From NCBI GenBank assembly GCA_011317545.1, contig WUJK01000004.1:62001-126000 (forward strand): a DNA stretch of 64,000 nucleotides, written 5' to 3'. This document shows positions 1 through 13,700 of this stretch, in pieces. This DNA is from Coniella vitis. Taxonomy: Eukaryota > Ascomycota > Sordariomycetes > Diaporthales > Schizoparmaceae. The position numbers and the translations under genes are program-made. The first letter of the stretch is position 1; each line of letters opens with the position of its first letter. The notes below the pieces were generated by a model. It saw nothing but the letters and a program-made list of their open reading frames with translations, made no database searches and had not been told where the DNA came from.

Positions 1-66
1 GACGCTAATCAAGTACAGACGGGTGAGCTGAGTATATCTAACAGCCACCCAACATTTGCAACCCAG

Positions 67-3000
67 ATGAAAAGAAGGAGAGTATCTAGAGAGAACGGGG
101 GCAAAAAGAAAAGCAACGTCCAAGCAACCACCCCCGCGGAAATGAACACTCCAACCGTAACAGCAGGTGCAATCGCAGAAGAGCAAACCACAAGACGCCT
201 ATCATGCGACCGATGTCATACAACTAAGATTCGGTGCCAGCGGCTCAATAGCGACAGCTGCGTACGGTGCCATCGCCGCGGGGTCGAGTGCGTGTACAGC
301 GCGCGTCTGCCCAGGGGCCGTCCGAGGGCAAAATCAAATCGGCCATTGTCAGTGCCACCTCTGGAGGGCAGTGTCGGTGCAGGTGTCACGGGCAGCTCCA
401 AGAACTCCGACCGTGGTCATGCAAACGCAAATCGTGGTGCTGCAGGTTCACGCAGCAAGACGGCCAAGTCGAACACCGTCGGCAACGTGCGTCAACGAGA
501 TGGAGCTTTGGCCTCGGATTTTACGGACTTGATCACCACCATGGCTGCAAGCGAGGCAAAGACGACACCGACACCGACCTCGAGCAGTGGGACCCACGAC
601 GTTCTCTCATATCATCAGCTATTCGAGACAGACATGGACGCGATCATGTCCGATCCCCTCTTGCTGGGATCGCCACAGTCAAACGCTTGGTATAGCAGCG
701 GCAACACGTTGACCTCGACGCCCACTCCAACGACTCCTTCCTTTGATCCGGGAGACTGCGCCTCACCAACGTACACCACCGAACCGATCTATGTGGAGAA
801 CGGCTTCTGGGCCCACGTCCATGGCGAGGTATGTGCTCTATTATCCGAAGCAGGCAATGGCTGCCTTGGCCGAGAGCTTGCCAGGTACATGTCACAAAAA
901 CATCTGAGGGGGACCAGTTCGCTTACACAAAGTACCAATGTACTCTCTGGTACCTCGCTAGGACACGCAGTTCAACGCAATTCTGGGGTCTCTGCGCAGC
1001 CCGTGGGGTGCCATGGCAAGAGTCGGTGCGCTGACCCCATTCAGCGCCAGCGCCAGCGCCAGCGCCAGCACCCACGCCAGCAAGGGCCGGGCCGGCTTGG
1101 CTGAGCTTGTCCGCAGCATCCCTGCACGCTCAATAAGCGACGCGCTAGTGCACCTGTTTGTAGTTAGCGTTCTGCCGATGCACCCAATCCTTCACCTGGG
1201 CACCTTCCGCCAATATTACGAAAGCTTCTGGCGCCTGCACGACGCGCGCCCTGCCAGTGGCTCATCCTTGACCTCGACCACGCCATTTGCCTCGTCGTTG
1301 AGCTCGCTTGAGGACTCGTCCTTTGTGGCTCTGCTCTTTGCCGTTCTGTTTTGCGGCGCGTCTGCCGCTCCGCCCAGCTCGTGGGCTGCTGCTCGCCCCT
1401 TGGCCACCCTCAATGTCGCTGTGACGGTCAAGAACCTGCAAGATAGCTATCTGGCGGCTCTGCACCATTGCCAGTGCCAGCTGCAGGATCCTGGACACCC
1501 CGACTCATCATGGCGTGCCGCTCCCACTGCCAACGTGCTGACGGCCATGCTGCTGGGCCACGTCTCGCCGCTGGCAGCCACTCACGAGCCCTTTCGAGAT
1601 GCACCGGGCTTCGTGCACATGGTCGTGCGCATGGCTCGCAGCATGGGCCTGCACCGTGAGCGTTCCCGGAGTCTCTGCGAAACTGATCTTGACCACGACC
1701 GTGAGGGTGACCGCGCTTCTCAGGACCACCGTCGCAATATTTGGTGGCATATCCTGCACATTGACGTCGAGAGCGCCCTGCGAACAGGCTCACAGACATG
1801 CTGTGGCCTGCAAGGCACGCACTGGGACGTCACCATAGCTGGGGAGCCCCCTGCTGCTGCTGCCGTCGCCGCCTTACGAGACTGCTATGAAGAATCCTCC
1901 TTGTCAATGGACTCGCTCAGCACGATGACAGCCCCACCCGCTGCAGTGCCGGCATCGTCCTCATCCTTTTCCGTCTTTGCAACCGGGCGCAACCTCATGA
2001 CCCGCTTCATGCACGACCTCCTGAACTGTGTCAACAGCTGCCAAACACTGAATCAGCAAGACCTCAATGTCCGTCTCGACGCCTTCAAACAGTTACACGG
2101 CCAAGTCGCGGTGTTGCTATCACGACTACCCGTTGCAGGTGTGCCCGAGTCCGGCTACCTGCCTCTGCGACTGGCTAATGCATCACCCATGACACACCAT
2201 GCGCTGTACTCAGAGCAGAGCGTGGAGCCCAGTATTTTCCATGCCTGGGCACGTAATGTGCTGAATATGATGCTGACGGGGTGTTTGTTGTTTTTGCAAC
2301 GAGTTTTTTTGAACCATCCTAGCTTGGCGCCTGATCAAAATGATAAGATGTGGACGACGTGAGTTAAGTTTATCCACTCAGAAGCAATGCTCTTCTCCTT
2401 TTCTCGCCCGGATTTCTTTTCTTTTCTTTTCTTTTCTTTTTTTTAAGAAACTAGATTCCCACTACCCAGCCTGACTCTCATCCTCAGATCATTTCACTTG
2501 AGCGTTGAGCTACTCGGCCACCTTGTACGCATCAAGCGTGTCCCAGCGTTCTCACCTTACCTCTGGTCGTGTCAGGTCGATGTCTCCACCCTGCAGGCCA
2601 CCTTTATCATCCTGAACTACCTAAAGCGCATGCCGTCAAGCCCAGGTGCGCAGACAGCAAAGTATCTTGTGGATGAGGTGCTTGAAATGCTGAGCTCTTC
2701 GTTATCTTCTGGGTCTTCGTCCAATGACGGCAGCACCACCGTCGCCGACAGCAACGCTGGTGAGACAGGACAAAAAGTTGGTAATTCTCTTTCTTCTCAC
2801 CAGAATCACCATCACGGCAGCCAAGAGTCAGTGGGCAAAGAGAGTTGGGCCGCTATTTGGCGTTTATTCAAGGCCGCGCGCATGAAACTCGACTCGCCCA
2901 AAGTGGCTCCGCAAGTACCAGCTACCCATGACTATCTTTACTCCGTCGCCGAGAATATCCAAATTCCTTTGGCAGACCACCAGAATTACCTTCATCAACA

Positions 3001-3409
3001 TCTGCCGCGGCAACATGTGGCTGATCCTTCTCCCGCACTTCCACCTCCAGTGCATCGTAAACCACGAGATACATCCATAGCAAGCTCTTTGTTGGCCCTG
3101 GACGATATCAGCACTGCTACTGGAGGGGCAAGGAATCCGCAAATAGCGGCTTCGGTCAGACCCACCGGCAGGCCTGGCTCTGCTGCTGCAAACATCAATT
3201 ACCCCTATGAAGACAAAGTGCCATGTTCCGACCTCGACCTTGGGTCCTGGCCGTTTTGTTTGGAAGAAAGAGCAGACTCCTCATTCTCGTGTGGTGACAG
3301 TGGTAATGCTAGTGGTCATGAATGTGGAAGATCCGAATTAGAGCACATGGTGGGATCTGATACGAGAGAATCGTTGGATCCGTGGGGATCGTTTCGTCTG
3401 TGGACCTAG
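67..3409 (+). CDS. Zn(II)2Cys6 transcription factor with fungal-specific middle region
   Basis: Predicted nuclear DNA-binding regulator of about 1023 aa. Proposed exons are 67-828, 971-2358 and 2488-3409; the sum is 3072 nt and all junctions are in phase. The N-terminus has a binuclear zinc cluster, C47-x2-C50-x6-C57-x7-C65-x2-C68-x6-C75, followed by a basic R/K-rich linker. A low-complexity Ser/Thr/Pro stretch follows, then an alpha-helical middle region with segments such as HPILHLGTF and RSMGLHRERSR typical of fungal_trans proteins. A CGCCAG repeat near 1046-1070 encodes an Ala/Ser run. The second intron (2359-2487, GTGAGT...CTCAG) is clear. The first is less certain: the canonical GTATGT donor at 829 pairs with CAG at 970, but a donor at 885 with an acceptor at 999 also keeps frame. 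The start could instead be the ATG at 142. It lies next to an MFS exporter, suggesting local regulation. Target genes are unknown. Confidence 0.85.
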
Positions 3410-4330
3410 CGTGATCTTTTCCTTTCCTCTGCTCTACTGTGTGTTTGCCTCATTGTGTATATCTCTTTTGGTAGATTTGAGTGTATCATCTAGATGTCTT
3501 ATAAACAGATTGTGTCTTGTATGTCACGCTGAGGTCCATGGAATCCTTACCGGCCAGCCTTTTCTCTGGAATATTGAGGCTCAGACGGGGGGCTGGTGAG
3601 GGCTTATTATGGACAGGGTCTCATTTGTGCAACCGATCAGAGCATTTATGTAGTGCACTAGAGTAGTTTACAAGAAAAACAAAATGAAAAACATATAAAA
3701 CTCTCTTGCTGCAGTTCCGCTACCCTTTTTTTTTTTGGACTGACTGACTGGCTGGCTGACAGCTTCCAATAATAGCGACAAGGATAGGCAGAAACCAGAA
3801 TGACAACAGTAAGTTGGTAACAAATGCATTCACATTAGGCTAGCAGAAAGCTTGGGGACATTGACTTGGTAAGTAAATCAGGGCAAGGGCAGAATGCTCA
3901 GGCGCTATCAGTGTCAGCTGGTACTTAAGTAAGAATTAAAAGTTCACCCACGTAATACTTCTGATGCTGAAATCCCTGGCCGGTGTTTACCGTAGTAAAT
4001 ACCCGATTTCCGGTCTGTGTAGAGGCCGTTGGTCCGCTTGCACTTCGAAGACGGATAAATGGCCGCAGTATTAACCCGTCCTTCTGCATATCAAGCACCC
4101 TGTCATTTATTTATTGGCCGGTCATGGCGAAATCGCGGCCTACGAACTCAAGGAGGTGAATTTCTGTTTTATGCAGACTTGGATTACATTAGTTCACTTG
4201 GTTTCACTCTGCCCCAGAGTTTGCCTTTCAAGCACCTCCAGGGTCCCACACTGTCTCTGTTCAGACCTATTTGCATTGCCAGTCCTCTCTGACCCCCACC
4301 CCCGTGCTATCTTGCCAAGGCCCAGGAGAA
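3410..4330. other. Intergenic region between regulator and MFS exporter
   Basis: No convincing gene. It should hold the 3' end of the regulator transcript and the promoter of the exporter. A possible zinc-cluster palindrome CGG-N12-CCG lies at 4011-4028. A pyrimidine-rich stretch and T-runs occur near 3724-3740. Short frames here lack family features. Confidence 0.5.
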
Positions 4331-6151
4331 ATGGCGGCGGCCAATGAAATGGCAGGTGCTCAGAAAGCAGCACATGATAGTGTACAACACAAAGAAGTAG
4401 ACAGCCGCTCCGCCCCTCCTCCAGCCAGTGCTACAGTCCCGCCGCTCTCTAAAGAAAGCCGCGACTCGGATCCGGAGACAAAACACCATGACCCAGCCTT
4501 CCGCACAAAATGGGCCGATGGCGACCCCGAAAACCCCTTCAACTTCCCAGCGCGGCGCAAAGTCTCCATCCTCCTCCAGATGGGCCTCCTCGCCCTTGTC
4601 GGTTCCTTCGGCGCCTCGGTGCCCGCCCCAGCGCAGACCTACATCGCGGCAGAGTTAGACGTCAGCCTCGAAACTACCGTCCTCGTCGTCGCGCTTTTCG
4701 TTCTCGGTTTCGCCCTGGGGCCCACCGTCTGGGCGCCCGTGGGCGAAGTCTACGGCCGGAAAGTGTCCATGCTACCCGCGATTTTCATCCTCGCGCTGTT
4801 CAGCATCGGCTCTGCGACGAGCAAGACAGCCGCATCGCTGTTTATTACGCGCTTCTTCGGCGGGCTGTTCGCCTCCGCGCCAATCAGTAACGTCGCTGCT
4901 GCCATTGGCGACTTCTACACCCCCAAGCAGCGTGGGTTTCCCATGGCGCTGTATGCTGTTTGTGTAGCGGGGGGTCCTTGTCTAGGCCCTATAGTCGGCG
5001 CCGCAATAACAGTCAACCCGCACATGGGGTGGCGGTGGACGCTGTATGTCCTTGCGATCCTCGCGGTGGCTGTCGTCGCGCTCACTGCTGTTGCGCTGCC
5101 GGAGACATACCACCCTGTTCTCCTCAAGCGCAGAGCGCAGCGTCTTCGCAAACAAGGCGATTCGCGCTACTGGCACCCTCAGGAAGAGGAAACAATTAGC
5201 CTCGAAAATATTCTAACCAAATACGTCAGCCGCCCGCTTCGCATGCTGTTCCTCGAGCCCATGTGCGCTTGCATAGCCGTGTACGCCTCCTTTCTCTACG
5301 GCCTCATGTTCTTTCTCTTACAGGCGATACCCATTGTCTTTTACGAACAGAGGGGGTATTCGCTGGTGTCCTCGTCGCTGCCCTTTCTTGGGCCTGTTGT
5401 GGGTATCTTGTGTGCGTTTTGGATCAACCTGGCGAATCAGCCGCTGTATACGCGGGCTGTTGAAAAGAACAAAGGTCGACCTGTTCCCGAGGCTAGGTTG
5501 CCGCCAATGTTGCTTGGAGGGGTCCTGTTTTCGGCTGGTGTTTTTTGGTTTGGATGGACAGCGGCACCGAAATATTCGTGGGCTTTGCCGACTACAGCTG
5601 GAGGTCAGTATGCCCTCTTCCCCCCCCCCCCTTCCTTTCTCCTTGCTTTCCTTTTCCAAATCTCATTTCAACGTCTCTTCTTTTCACTTCCTCTTATTTT
5701 TTTTATCATTTTCATATTCTCAAGATGAAATCTTCCCGCTGCTTTACATTCTGTTGGTGAGTTTGAAGAATACAGCAACGAAAATAAAAGAGAAGAAAAG
5801 GGAGCAAGAATATCAAGAGACAAGACAACAATAACTGATAGAAATTATCAAATAGGCTTTATCGGCGCCGGATTCAATATAACCTTCCAGCAATGCCTCA
5901 ACTTCCTCGCCGACACTTACGGACCCAAATATGCAGCGAGCGCGATCGCAGCTAACACTTTTTTGCGCTCCCTGCTAGCTTGTGCGCTACCTTTGGTCGC
6001 GAAACCTTTATTCAGTAACCTCGGTGTGGGTCCAGGGTGTTCGGTCTTGGGAGCTATTTCGTGTTTGGCGATTCCAGCGCCGCTTGTGTTTATGCGTTAT
6101 GGCAAGCGGCTGAGAAAGAAGTCTGAGTTTGCGCTTGTTTTTGATGATTAG
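4331..6151 (+). CDS. MFS transporter, DHA1 drug/polyamine exporter type
   Basis: Predicted 12-TM plasma-membrane exporter, 522 aa, exons 4331-5603 and 5856-6151. The start was chosen at 4331 (GAAATGG context); an in-frame ATG at 4271 would add 20 residues without membrane character. A hydrophilic N-terminus ends in a DPENPFNF-type segment, typical just before TM1 of TPO1-like carriers. The loop after TM2 reads PVGEVYGRK, the motif-A equivalent. A basic central loop (about residues 255-290) separates the halves, and the C-terminus YGKRLRKKSEFA is typical of the family. The 252-bp intron (GTCAGT...ATAG) is long for a fungus and contains a C-run and CT-rich tract; joining 5603 to 5856 restores a GGFIGAGFNITFQQ stretch inside a TM helix. 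Substrate not predictable. It sits just left of the retroelement island. Confidence 0.88.
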
Positions 6152-6466
6152 AGAAGAGCATTACAATTTCCCTTCGGTATCTTCTTCTTATTTTATAATC
6201 ATGAGTCTCTTAATCCGATGGTGGATCTTCAAAGATGAAAAGGGTTGTGGGTCTTGAGGCGGGGGTGCTCCATGGATATTAGATGTGTTCCCAGGGGCAA
6301 ATCGATAAAATTTGAGTAATGATCCTAATGTATATACTACAGCTCAGTATCCACAAAGTCCGGTTAAGGCGTTAGTGCATATAACCAAAACGGCCCGCAA
6401 AACCTGCAGCAGCCCTAACTAATTGTTAATAGCGCTACCTATATTAGCTGTAAATTGCAATATTTA
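6152..6466. other. Unique flank left of the retroelement island
   Basis: About 315 bp with ordinary base composition, holding the presumed 3' UTR of the MFS exporter. CA and TG dinucleotides are still common, so RIP has not spread here. No gene seen. Confidence 0.6.
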
Positions 6467-6946
6467 TATTATAACCCATGAACATGCAGGTCACAGGAAC
6501 AGGCCAGCGCAACTATATACTAGCAAATCGGAACCGCAACGGACCGATAGGGATCTCTTATATAAGGAACGCGGATGATATAATTAAGGTTAGGATTATA
6601 CGAACTAATCAGGAATAGATTATTAAGATTATTAGATAATCTAGCAGAGTCGGATTATTAGGATTATAAGATAATCTAAATAATCTAAGGTTAAATAAGG
6701 AATTTAATATAGAATAACGGAAGGATATAAGGACGATAGATTTCCTAGCTATTAGATAGTTTTCCTTATAATCTTTAGTTATAAATCTAAGTATTATTTT
6801 ATATAATAGGGTAATCCCTCTTAATTACTTATAATACTTAATATTACTCGATAACGTACGAAGACTTAAAGGTAATACTTCCCTACCTGCTAATATATAA
6901 CTTATAGGTACTTCCAGAATCCGGGATTTAGGTAAGGATTATTATA
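6467..6946 (+). repeat. Family-1 LTR, 5' LTR of copy A
   Basis: About 480 bp, aligned by eye with the LTRs at 18335, 39605 and (inverted) 40353. The start corresponds to TGTTAT..., here mutated to TATTATAACCC, and the end is ...GGATTATTATA. The first ~110 bp keep CA/TG (for example around 6480-6510) while the rest is heavily RIP-mutated. The outer edge of the RIP domain therefore falls inside this LTR. Confidence 0.85.
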
Positions 6947-9900
6947 TTTTTATAACTCTTATTCAGGACGGTCTATATATACCTCTTAGGTAATATTAAG
7001 TATAATAATAGCTCCTTAAACTCCTACCCTATCTACCTTAGGCGAAGGATATCGCTAGGTTATAACCTAGGAAGATATAATATATTAATTAATCGAACTT
7101 ACCTAATAACTCTTTATACCCTAATAGAATTAGGAGTAGTAGAATCGTATTATCCGTAGGTAGGCCTAATAGCTCGAATAATACTAAGCTATAGCCGCTA
7201 CGCCCCTAGCGCTTATTATTTAAAATACCGGTAACGGCTATAAGATAGATAAACCTATTATATATAACGGTAACTAAAAGATACTTTAAAGGTTCCTTAC
7301 TTATTATAAAGTATACTTCCTATATAATATAGCTTAATTTACTACTAAACCCGATAAAATTATCCTAGCCGGTATACGATTCGAAAAGGATATATTTATT
7401 TAGTACGAACCCTTACTTTATAACTATATTAAATACCTAAGCAACCTCGATTAATATAAGATAACTACTAAGAATATATTCGATTTATTCGTAGGATTCG
7501 AATATATCCTTAAGGAAATATTTAGTAATCCTAATAAAGAACGGACTATAGTATAATAACTTATAGAACTTAAATAGAATAAGTCTGCTTTAGCCTATAC
7601 GGTCCGCTTTAAGTAACTTTTAGTATACCTCCCTTAGGAAGATAAGAATCTTATAAAATACTATTATAAAGGACTTAAGGATAAGGTTAAGGACGAAATC
7701 TCTAAGTAGGATTAGCCCGAAGATTTTACGATATTTAGTAATAATACTATCCGTATCGATAACCGTCTCTATAAAAGATATATAGAAAAAAGCAAGAAAG
7801 GAGGAAGCTATACTATATAGAGGAATTATATTAATATAGGACGGCGGGTTTAATAGATAACTAACCGTAACTTCTAGTAATAAGGTATAGCAGTTAACGG
7901 TATAATATATTTAGGCCCTATAGAGCTCGATATAGCTTAGTATAAACCTATAAGTAAGGAATACTTTAATTATAGTAAGATAGGCTACTTCGTATAAGAA
8001 TACCGATAACCTAAGAAACCTAGAGAATTTAAGAAAGTCCCCGAAGGACGATAAGTTAATATTATAATATATAAGACTACGGACTCTATTCCTAGCTAAA
8101 ACTAGCTTTTAGAGTAAGTATCGGATAACTCCGATTATAAACTCCTTAATTAGACCTTCTATTATAAGGATAATTATATAATATACCTTTCGGTAAAGTA
8201 AGGCTTAGGATAGTTCCCTTAGAAACCTTATAAGGAACGATAAATTATAGTTACCTAAAGGATACCCCTCCTAACGGATATTTTATAAAGTAATATTACG
8301 GAAATTACGGAATAATAGGAAACGCTTAGTATCGGTTAGAATACTAATACCTAAACTATTAATAAAGAAATAAGCTTAGAATTAGAAAGCGCTATAAATA
8401 AAGATACCGATAAAGGAGATATATACTACCTTATCTATAATATTATACTTAGAGAATTATTTAGGATAATAATTTATTAAAACGAAACCCCCCTTATATA
8501 GGAAGACGTACGAATTAATTATCTCTACGGAAAGTACTATTAGATTATATAGTTTGCTTATATTATATATAATTATAGATAATACTTTAAATATAAAGTA
8601 ACTAACGAATAGTTCCCTACGTACGAGATAGGGTATAGTATTATCGCTTATAACGATAATAATAGCGATTATTATAAAGTACTTAGAATAAGGGGAAACT
8701 ACGCTAGTATCGGCCTTATATATAATACCCCCTACGGATATACTATATAATAAGTAAAATAGTATTAATATATAATACCTTAATATATACCTTACGCGTA
8801 AGAAAAAGCGCTCGACTAGTATAAAATACGCGAATAGAAATAAAGGGAAAAGCTTATAAAGCCTATATATATAGAACCTATATACTATAGCTTCTATAAG
8901 CGCGCCGATTATATAGAATATCTAGCGGATAAAGCGTATACCTACTATAACCTTAAAGATAATTAGCCCGGAGTATAAACTCCCTATACGGAAGAAGAAA
9001 ATTAAACGCGCTTATAGCGATAAGCTGTAGTACGTATATAATACGGAATATAATAAGCTAAGAGCCTAGTATAAATAGTAGCCTTTAGAGTATAATAAGA
9101 ATAGTAGAACCTAAAAGATAAGGATCGCTTATAAGGGATAATAAGCGATTAGGACTTACGGTAAAGTCCCTTTATATAATAGATAGCTCGATATACGAAT
9201 ATTTAAAAGTTATAGTACGAATTAACGATAAATACTATATAGTACTCCTAAATAGCGGAGTATAAGGAAACTTTATATCCCTAAACGTTATTAATAGAGA
9301 ACGGATACCTTAGAAGAAGAAGATAGAACCTTATAAACTTAATACTATAGAAGGTATAGAAATCGCTTATAGCTAAGGTATTATCGATATAGAATCTAAT
9401 TAATTACTAGTTATAATCTACAGACGTACGATACTAATAAACTTCGATATTACGGATATTATATAATATAAGCTGATTTTAGGTATACTATAGTTAAGAA
9501 AGGAAAATCCTCGAATCGATTAAACTAATAACTATATTTTATAAGATAAAGCGGATACCCGAGAAACGGTTATAATTAAAGGCGTAGGATCGGATTTAAT
9601 TACTAAGCGATACCTAGATAATAAGGGCTTAAACGAATTTATATATACCTCTAAATCGAAAAGGGCTAAGATAATAGCTACCTTAGGATACGATAAACCT
9701 CGATAGCTTATAGAGAAGGATCTAGTAATAATTAATACCTAACGGAAGAAGGGATATAGTAGATTAGGATACGATATAATAGGATTCTATAGATAGTAGG
9801 ATATATTATCGCGGTAAGTTTAAGAAGGAACTAAGTATATATAACGATATCTCCTTATAATAGCAACTATATAAGACGAAGATATATTTAGAGACCTCTC

Positions 9901-10549
9901 CGGTATACTAGAAGAGTATCGGAAGTTTATAAAACTATTTTAAGGAAAATATAATAACGGCCTACTAGAATATAGCCTATACGATTATAAGATCCTACTT
10001 AAAGAAGGAGAATAACTAAAGTTCTTTCCTATCTATAGATTAGATAAGGATAAACTTAAAGTATTTAGAGAATATATCGACGAAAACCTTAAGAAAGGCT
10101 ATATTAGACCTTTATATTTACTAATAGGATACCTAATCCTATTTATACTAAAGAAAAATAGTAAACTATAACTATATATTAACTATCGGTAACTTAACGA
10201 TATTATAATTAAGAATCGGTACCCCTTACCTCTCTTTAAAGAGCTTAGAGATAGACTTAGAGGAGCTTAATAGTTTATAGCCCTTAACCTTAAAGAAGGA
10301 TATATATATATTCGTATTAAACCCGGAGAAGAATAGAAAATAGCGTTTAGAATACGCTACGGATATTTCGAATATCTTATTATACTATTCGGATTTACTA
10401 ACGCCCCTATATTATTCTAGGAAATAATAAACTTTATCTTATATAAATACCTCGACTATTTTATAATCGCTTATCTAGACGATATCCTTATTTATTTAAA
10501 GATATTCGAAGAATATTAGAAGTATATTACGATAATCTTATAAATCCTC

Positions 10550-10790
10550 TGTTAGAGTTTAAGCTGGAAACTTGCTTACTTATTGCTTAAAAGCAACGGG
10601 AACCCTATAGAGTTAATTATATTTATAGTTATAGATAAAAACTGGAATACTAAAAGAAAAAAGGAAGGAACTAAGTTTAGTTTAATTCCTGAATATAACT
10701 TTATTTGAAAATATATCTTAAATACTACTAAGATCCTGCTTATTAGATGCTCTCTTATATCCTATTACTTTGCCTACTAAAACCCTAATA
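10550..10790 (+). repeat. Family-3 5' LTR
   Basis: 241 bp. It differs from the 3' LTR mainly by C-to-T and G-to-A changes (for example CTATAGAG where the 3' LTR has CTGCAGAG), showing that the 5' copy took more RIP hits. Confidence 0.9.
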
Positions 10791-13700
10791 TTCTAAACTT
10801 CCTTTTCTAAGGGTATAAACCGGTAAGAATAAGAATGCTATCTACGTAACGCTCTTCTCGTATTAGTCGCGCTAATACTACGCTAACGTAGCGAATTTCC
10901 TTAGAATCTCCAAATATAGCTTTTATAACTAAACAACGCCTTCGCGAAGAGGCTGAAGTAGACGTATTACTACGCCTCTAAGATATTAAGCAGCGTTTAC
11001 GTACTAAACGCGCACGCTTAACGTAAGGAAATAAATCCTCCGATTATATCTACCTATTACCAGCTAGTTATAAGGTTTCTTCCTCGTTTATAATGCTTCT
11101 ATATAGTGATTTATTACCTATAAGTAGAGCTATACCTACTCTTTCTAGACCTAATAGTTCTTTATCTATCTCTTAATCGGAAAGTACTATTAATATTACA
11201 TCTCTTACCCTTTTATATAGTATACCGAATTTAATATATAAAGGAACTAGTCTAATAGAATTTCAAGCTTTTAAATTTAACCTTATATATCGATTTAAGA
11301 TATATAGTATTATTAACGAAGACTATAAATCTTATTATATTACCGGTTATTTAAGAGATAATATAAAACGCTATTAGGTTAGTTATCTTATACGTTAATA
11401 TAGGGAAAATAGTACTAAAGCGAAAATATCCCTACCTAATCTTTTGGAATTTCTCGAGAAATAATACTCTGATCCTGAGACTCGCGTACTTACTGCGTCT
11501 TCGAAGCTTTTACGACTTATATAAAGCCGAGATGAAGCAGTTGCGGATTTCGTACGACGTTTTGATAAAATCGAATTGGATAATCCAGCTCCTTTAGAAG
11601 GATTAGCTCGTATTATAGCCTTTATTACTCGGCTACGCCCTGAGTTACGGATTGCACTCGGCTCTTAAGTAACGTTACCGTATAAATAGGAGTATACTAT
11701 TAGTTTGGTATAACGATTCGAATTAATGCAAAAAGATGCTTAACCTTAACCTGCGCGAACTCCGCGAGAAAGCAGGATTTACTTTATATATAGGGAGTCT
11801 GATTATATTGCAACCTATTATCCTAAAAAAGCTACTAAGAATTCGCTATTTTCTACGTTATTACTTAACTTATCTTTACCCCCTAAGCGTAATACTGACG
11901 ATTCCGCTATGTTAACGTACCTAACTCGTAACTATAGTATTCGATGCTATAATTATAACTAATAAGGCTATCGAAAAGCAACTTACCTATAGAACCCGTA
12001 GCGAATTTGCTATATTTACGGGGAGGATAACTATACTTCTGCTAAATATCCTAAAGCTTATTATCGAACTTATTAAATAGTAGGCTATACTATAATCGTA
12101 TGCCCAAAATCATAGCGAATTTCGAATATTACCTATAATATAGCTTTAACGTAGAGTTCTAGTTAGGAATACGCTAGGCAGGATTATCCTTATTTAGTTA
12201 TAAAAGCTAGTATAATTTCAAGTAAAATATTATAATTTATAGAAAAAGAAGCGCTTATTAACTCGGGCGTAGAGGAGAACCTGCTTATACGTAACTTATT
12301 CGAATAAGTCCTATAACTTTATATTGGACTAAATATTCTACTAGTTATATTTAATAGTATACTAATAAAAACCTTGGGTTCTATTTTATTAGATTTACTA
12401 ATTACTAATTCCTTAGGCGTTACGAGAACGTAGCGTTATCGCTTCTCTATTATTAAAAAAGTACCCTTCCTAATTATATTAGGTTTTCCCTAGCTTATTT
12501 CTACGAATCCTTAAATTAATTAGGCTATTAGGTATTAGAGATAGCTACTATATATATCTAAGTTAGTACTTACTACGTCTATATAGGAAATACGCGAAGT
12601 ATGCGTAATATTTACTATATAAAGTATACCTACTATTCCTTTATATCTATCTAAAAAGGAAGTTGAAAAACCTATCCCGAGTTTACCCAGCGAATACGCA
12701 GACTTTAAGGATATTATATATATAGATCCTAACGCACCTTTACCAGCACGAATAGTTTCAGACTATACTATTAATCTGGAAGAGGGCGCGATACCTCCCT
12801 AGGGACCTATTTATATACTTACTACGTTAGAGCTGGAAAATCCTAGGGAATACTTATAGAAAATATAGGCCAGAGGTCTTATTCGCTATTCTATTAGTCC
12901 TATAGGAGCTCCTATTATTTTTATACTAAAAAAGGGCGGGGAGTTACGCCTTTATATTAATTATCGTACTTTAAATAAGCTAATACATAAGAATCGCATA
13001 CCTTTACCCTTAATTTCAGAAGTTCTGGACTAATTATTATATACTACTATTTATACTAAGCTTAACTTAAAAGATACTTATTACTATATACGAATTAAGG
13101 AAGGTAATAAGTAGAAGACGGCTTTTCGCACTAAATATAGGCACTTTAAGTACCTTATTTTACTAATAGGTTTAACTAATTCTCCTATAACTTTTCAATC
13201 TTATATTAATCGAGTTCTAGTTAGGCTTATTAATATTATTTATATTATCTATCTCGATAATATTTTGATTTTTAGTAAGGACCTCGTAATATATATATAA
13301 GATATTCGTAGAGTGTTTAAGCGATTACGTAAGTGGAAGTTATATATTAACCTTAAAAAATATAAATTTAATATATTAAAAGTTAAATTTCTAGGTTTCG
13401 TTATTACTCCTAAGGGAATTAGTATAGAACGTAGTAGAGTCGCTGCTATTAAGTAATAGCCCGAACCTATATATATTAAAGATATCTAAGTATTCTTAGG
13501 TTTTACTGGTTTTTATAGGCGTTTTATTCGAAATTATTCTCGTATAACTATACCTTTAACGCAGCTTTTACGCGGCGAGTATATTAGTACTTTTATTCTT
13601 AATTTCCGATAGCGTTTTGCATTCCGAACGTTATATACTCGTTTTACTATCGCTCTATTATTACGCTATTTTAATCCTACTTTACTAATACGTATAGAAA

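Noticed and set aside
831..1034. Frame inside the first regulator gene as a separate gene
   Set aside because: It lies over intron 1 and the exon junction of the Zn2Cys6 gene and has no independent features.
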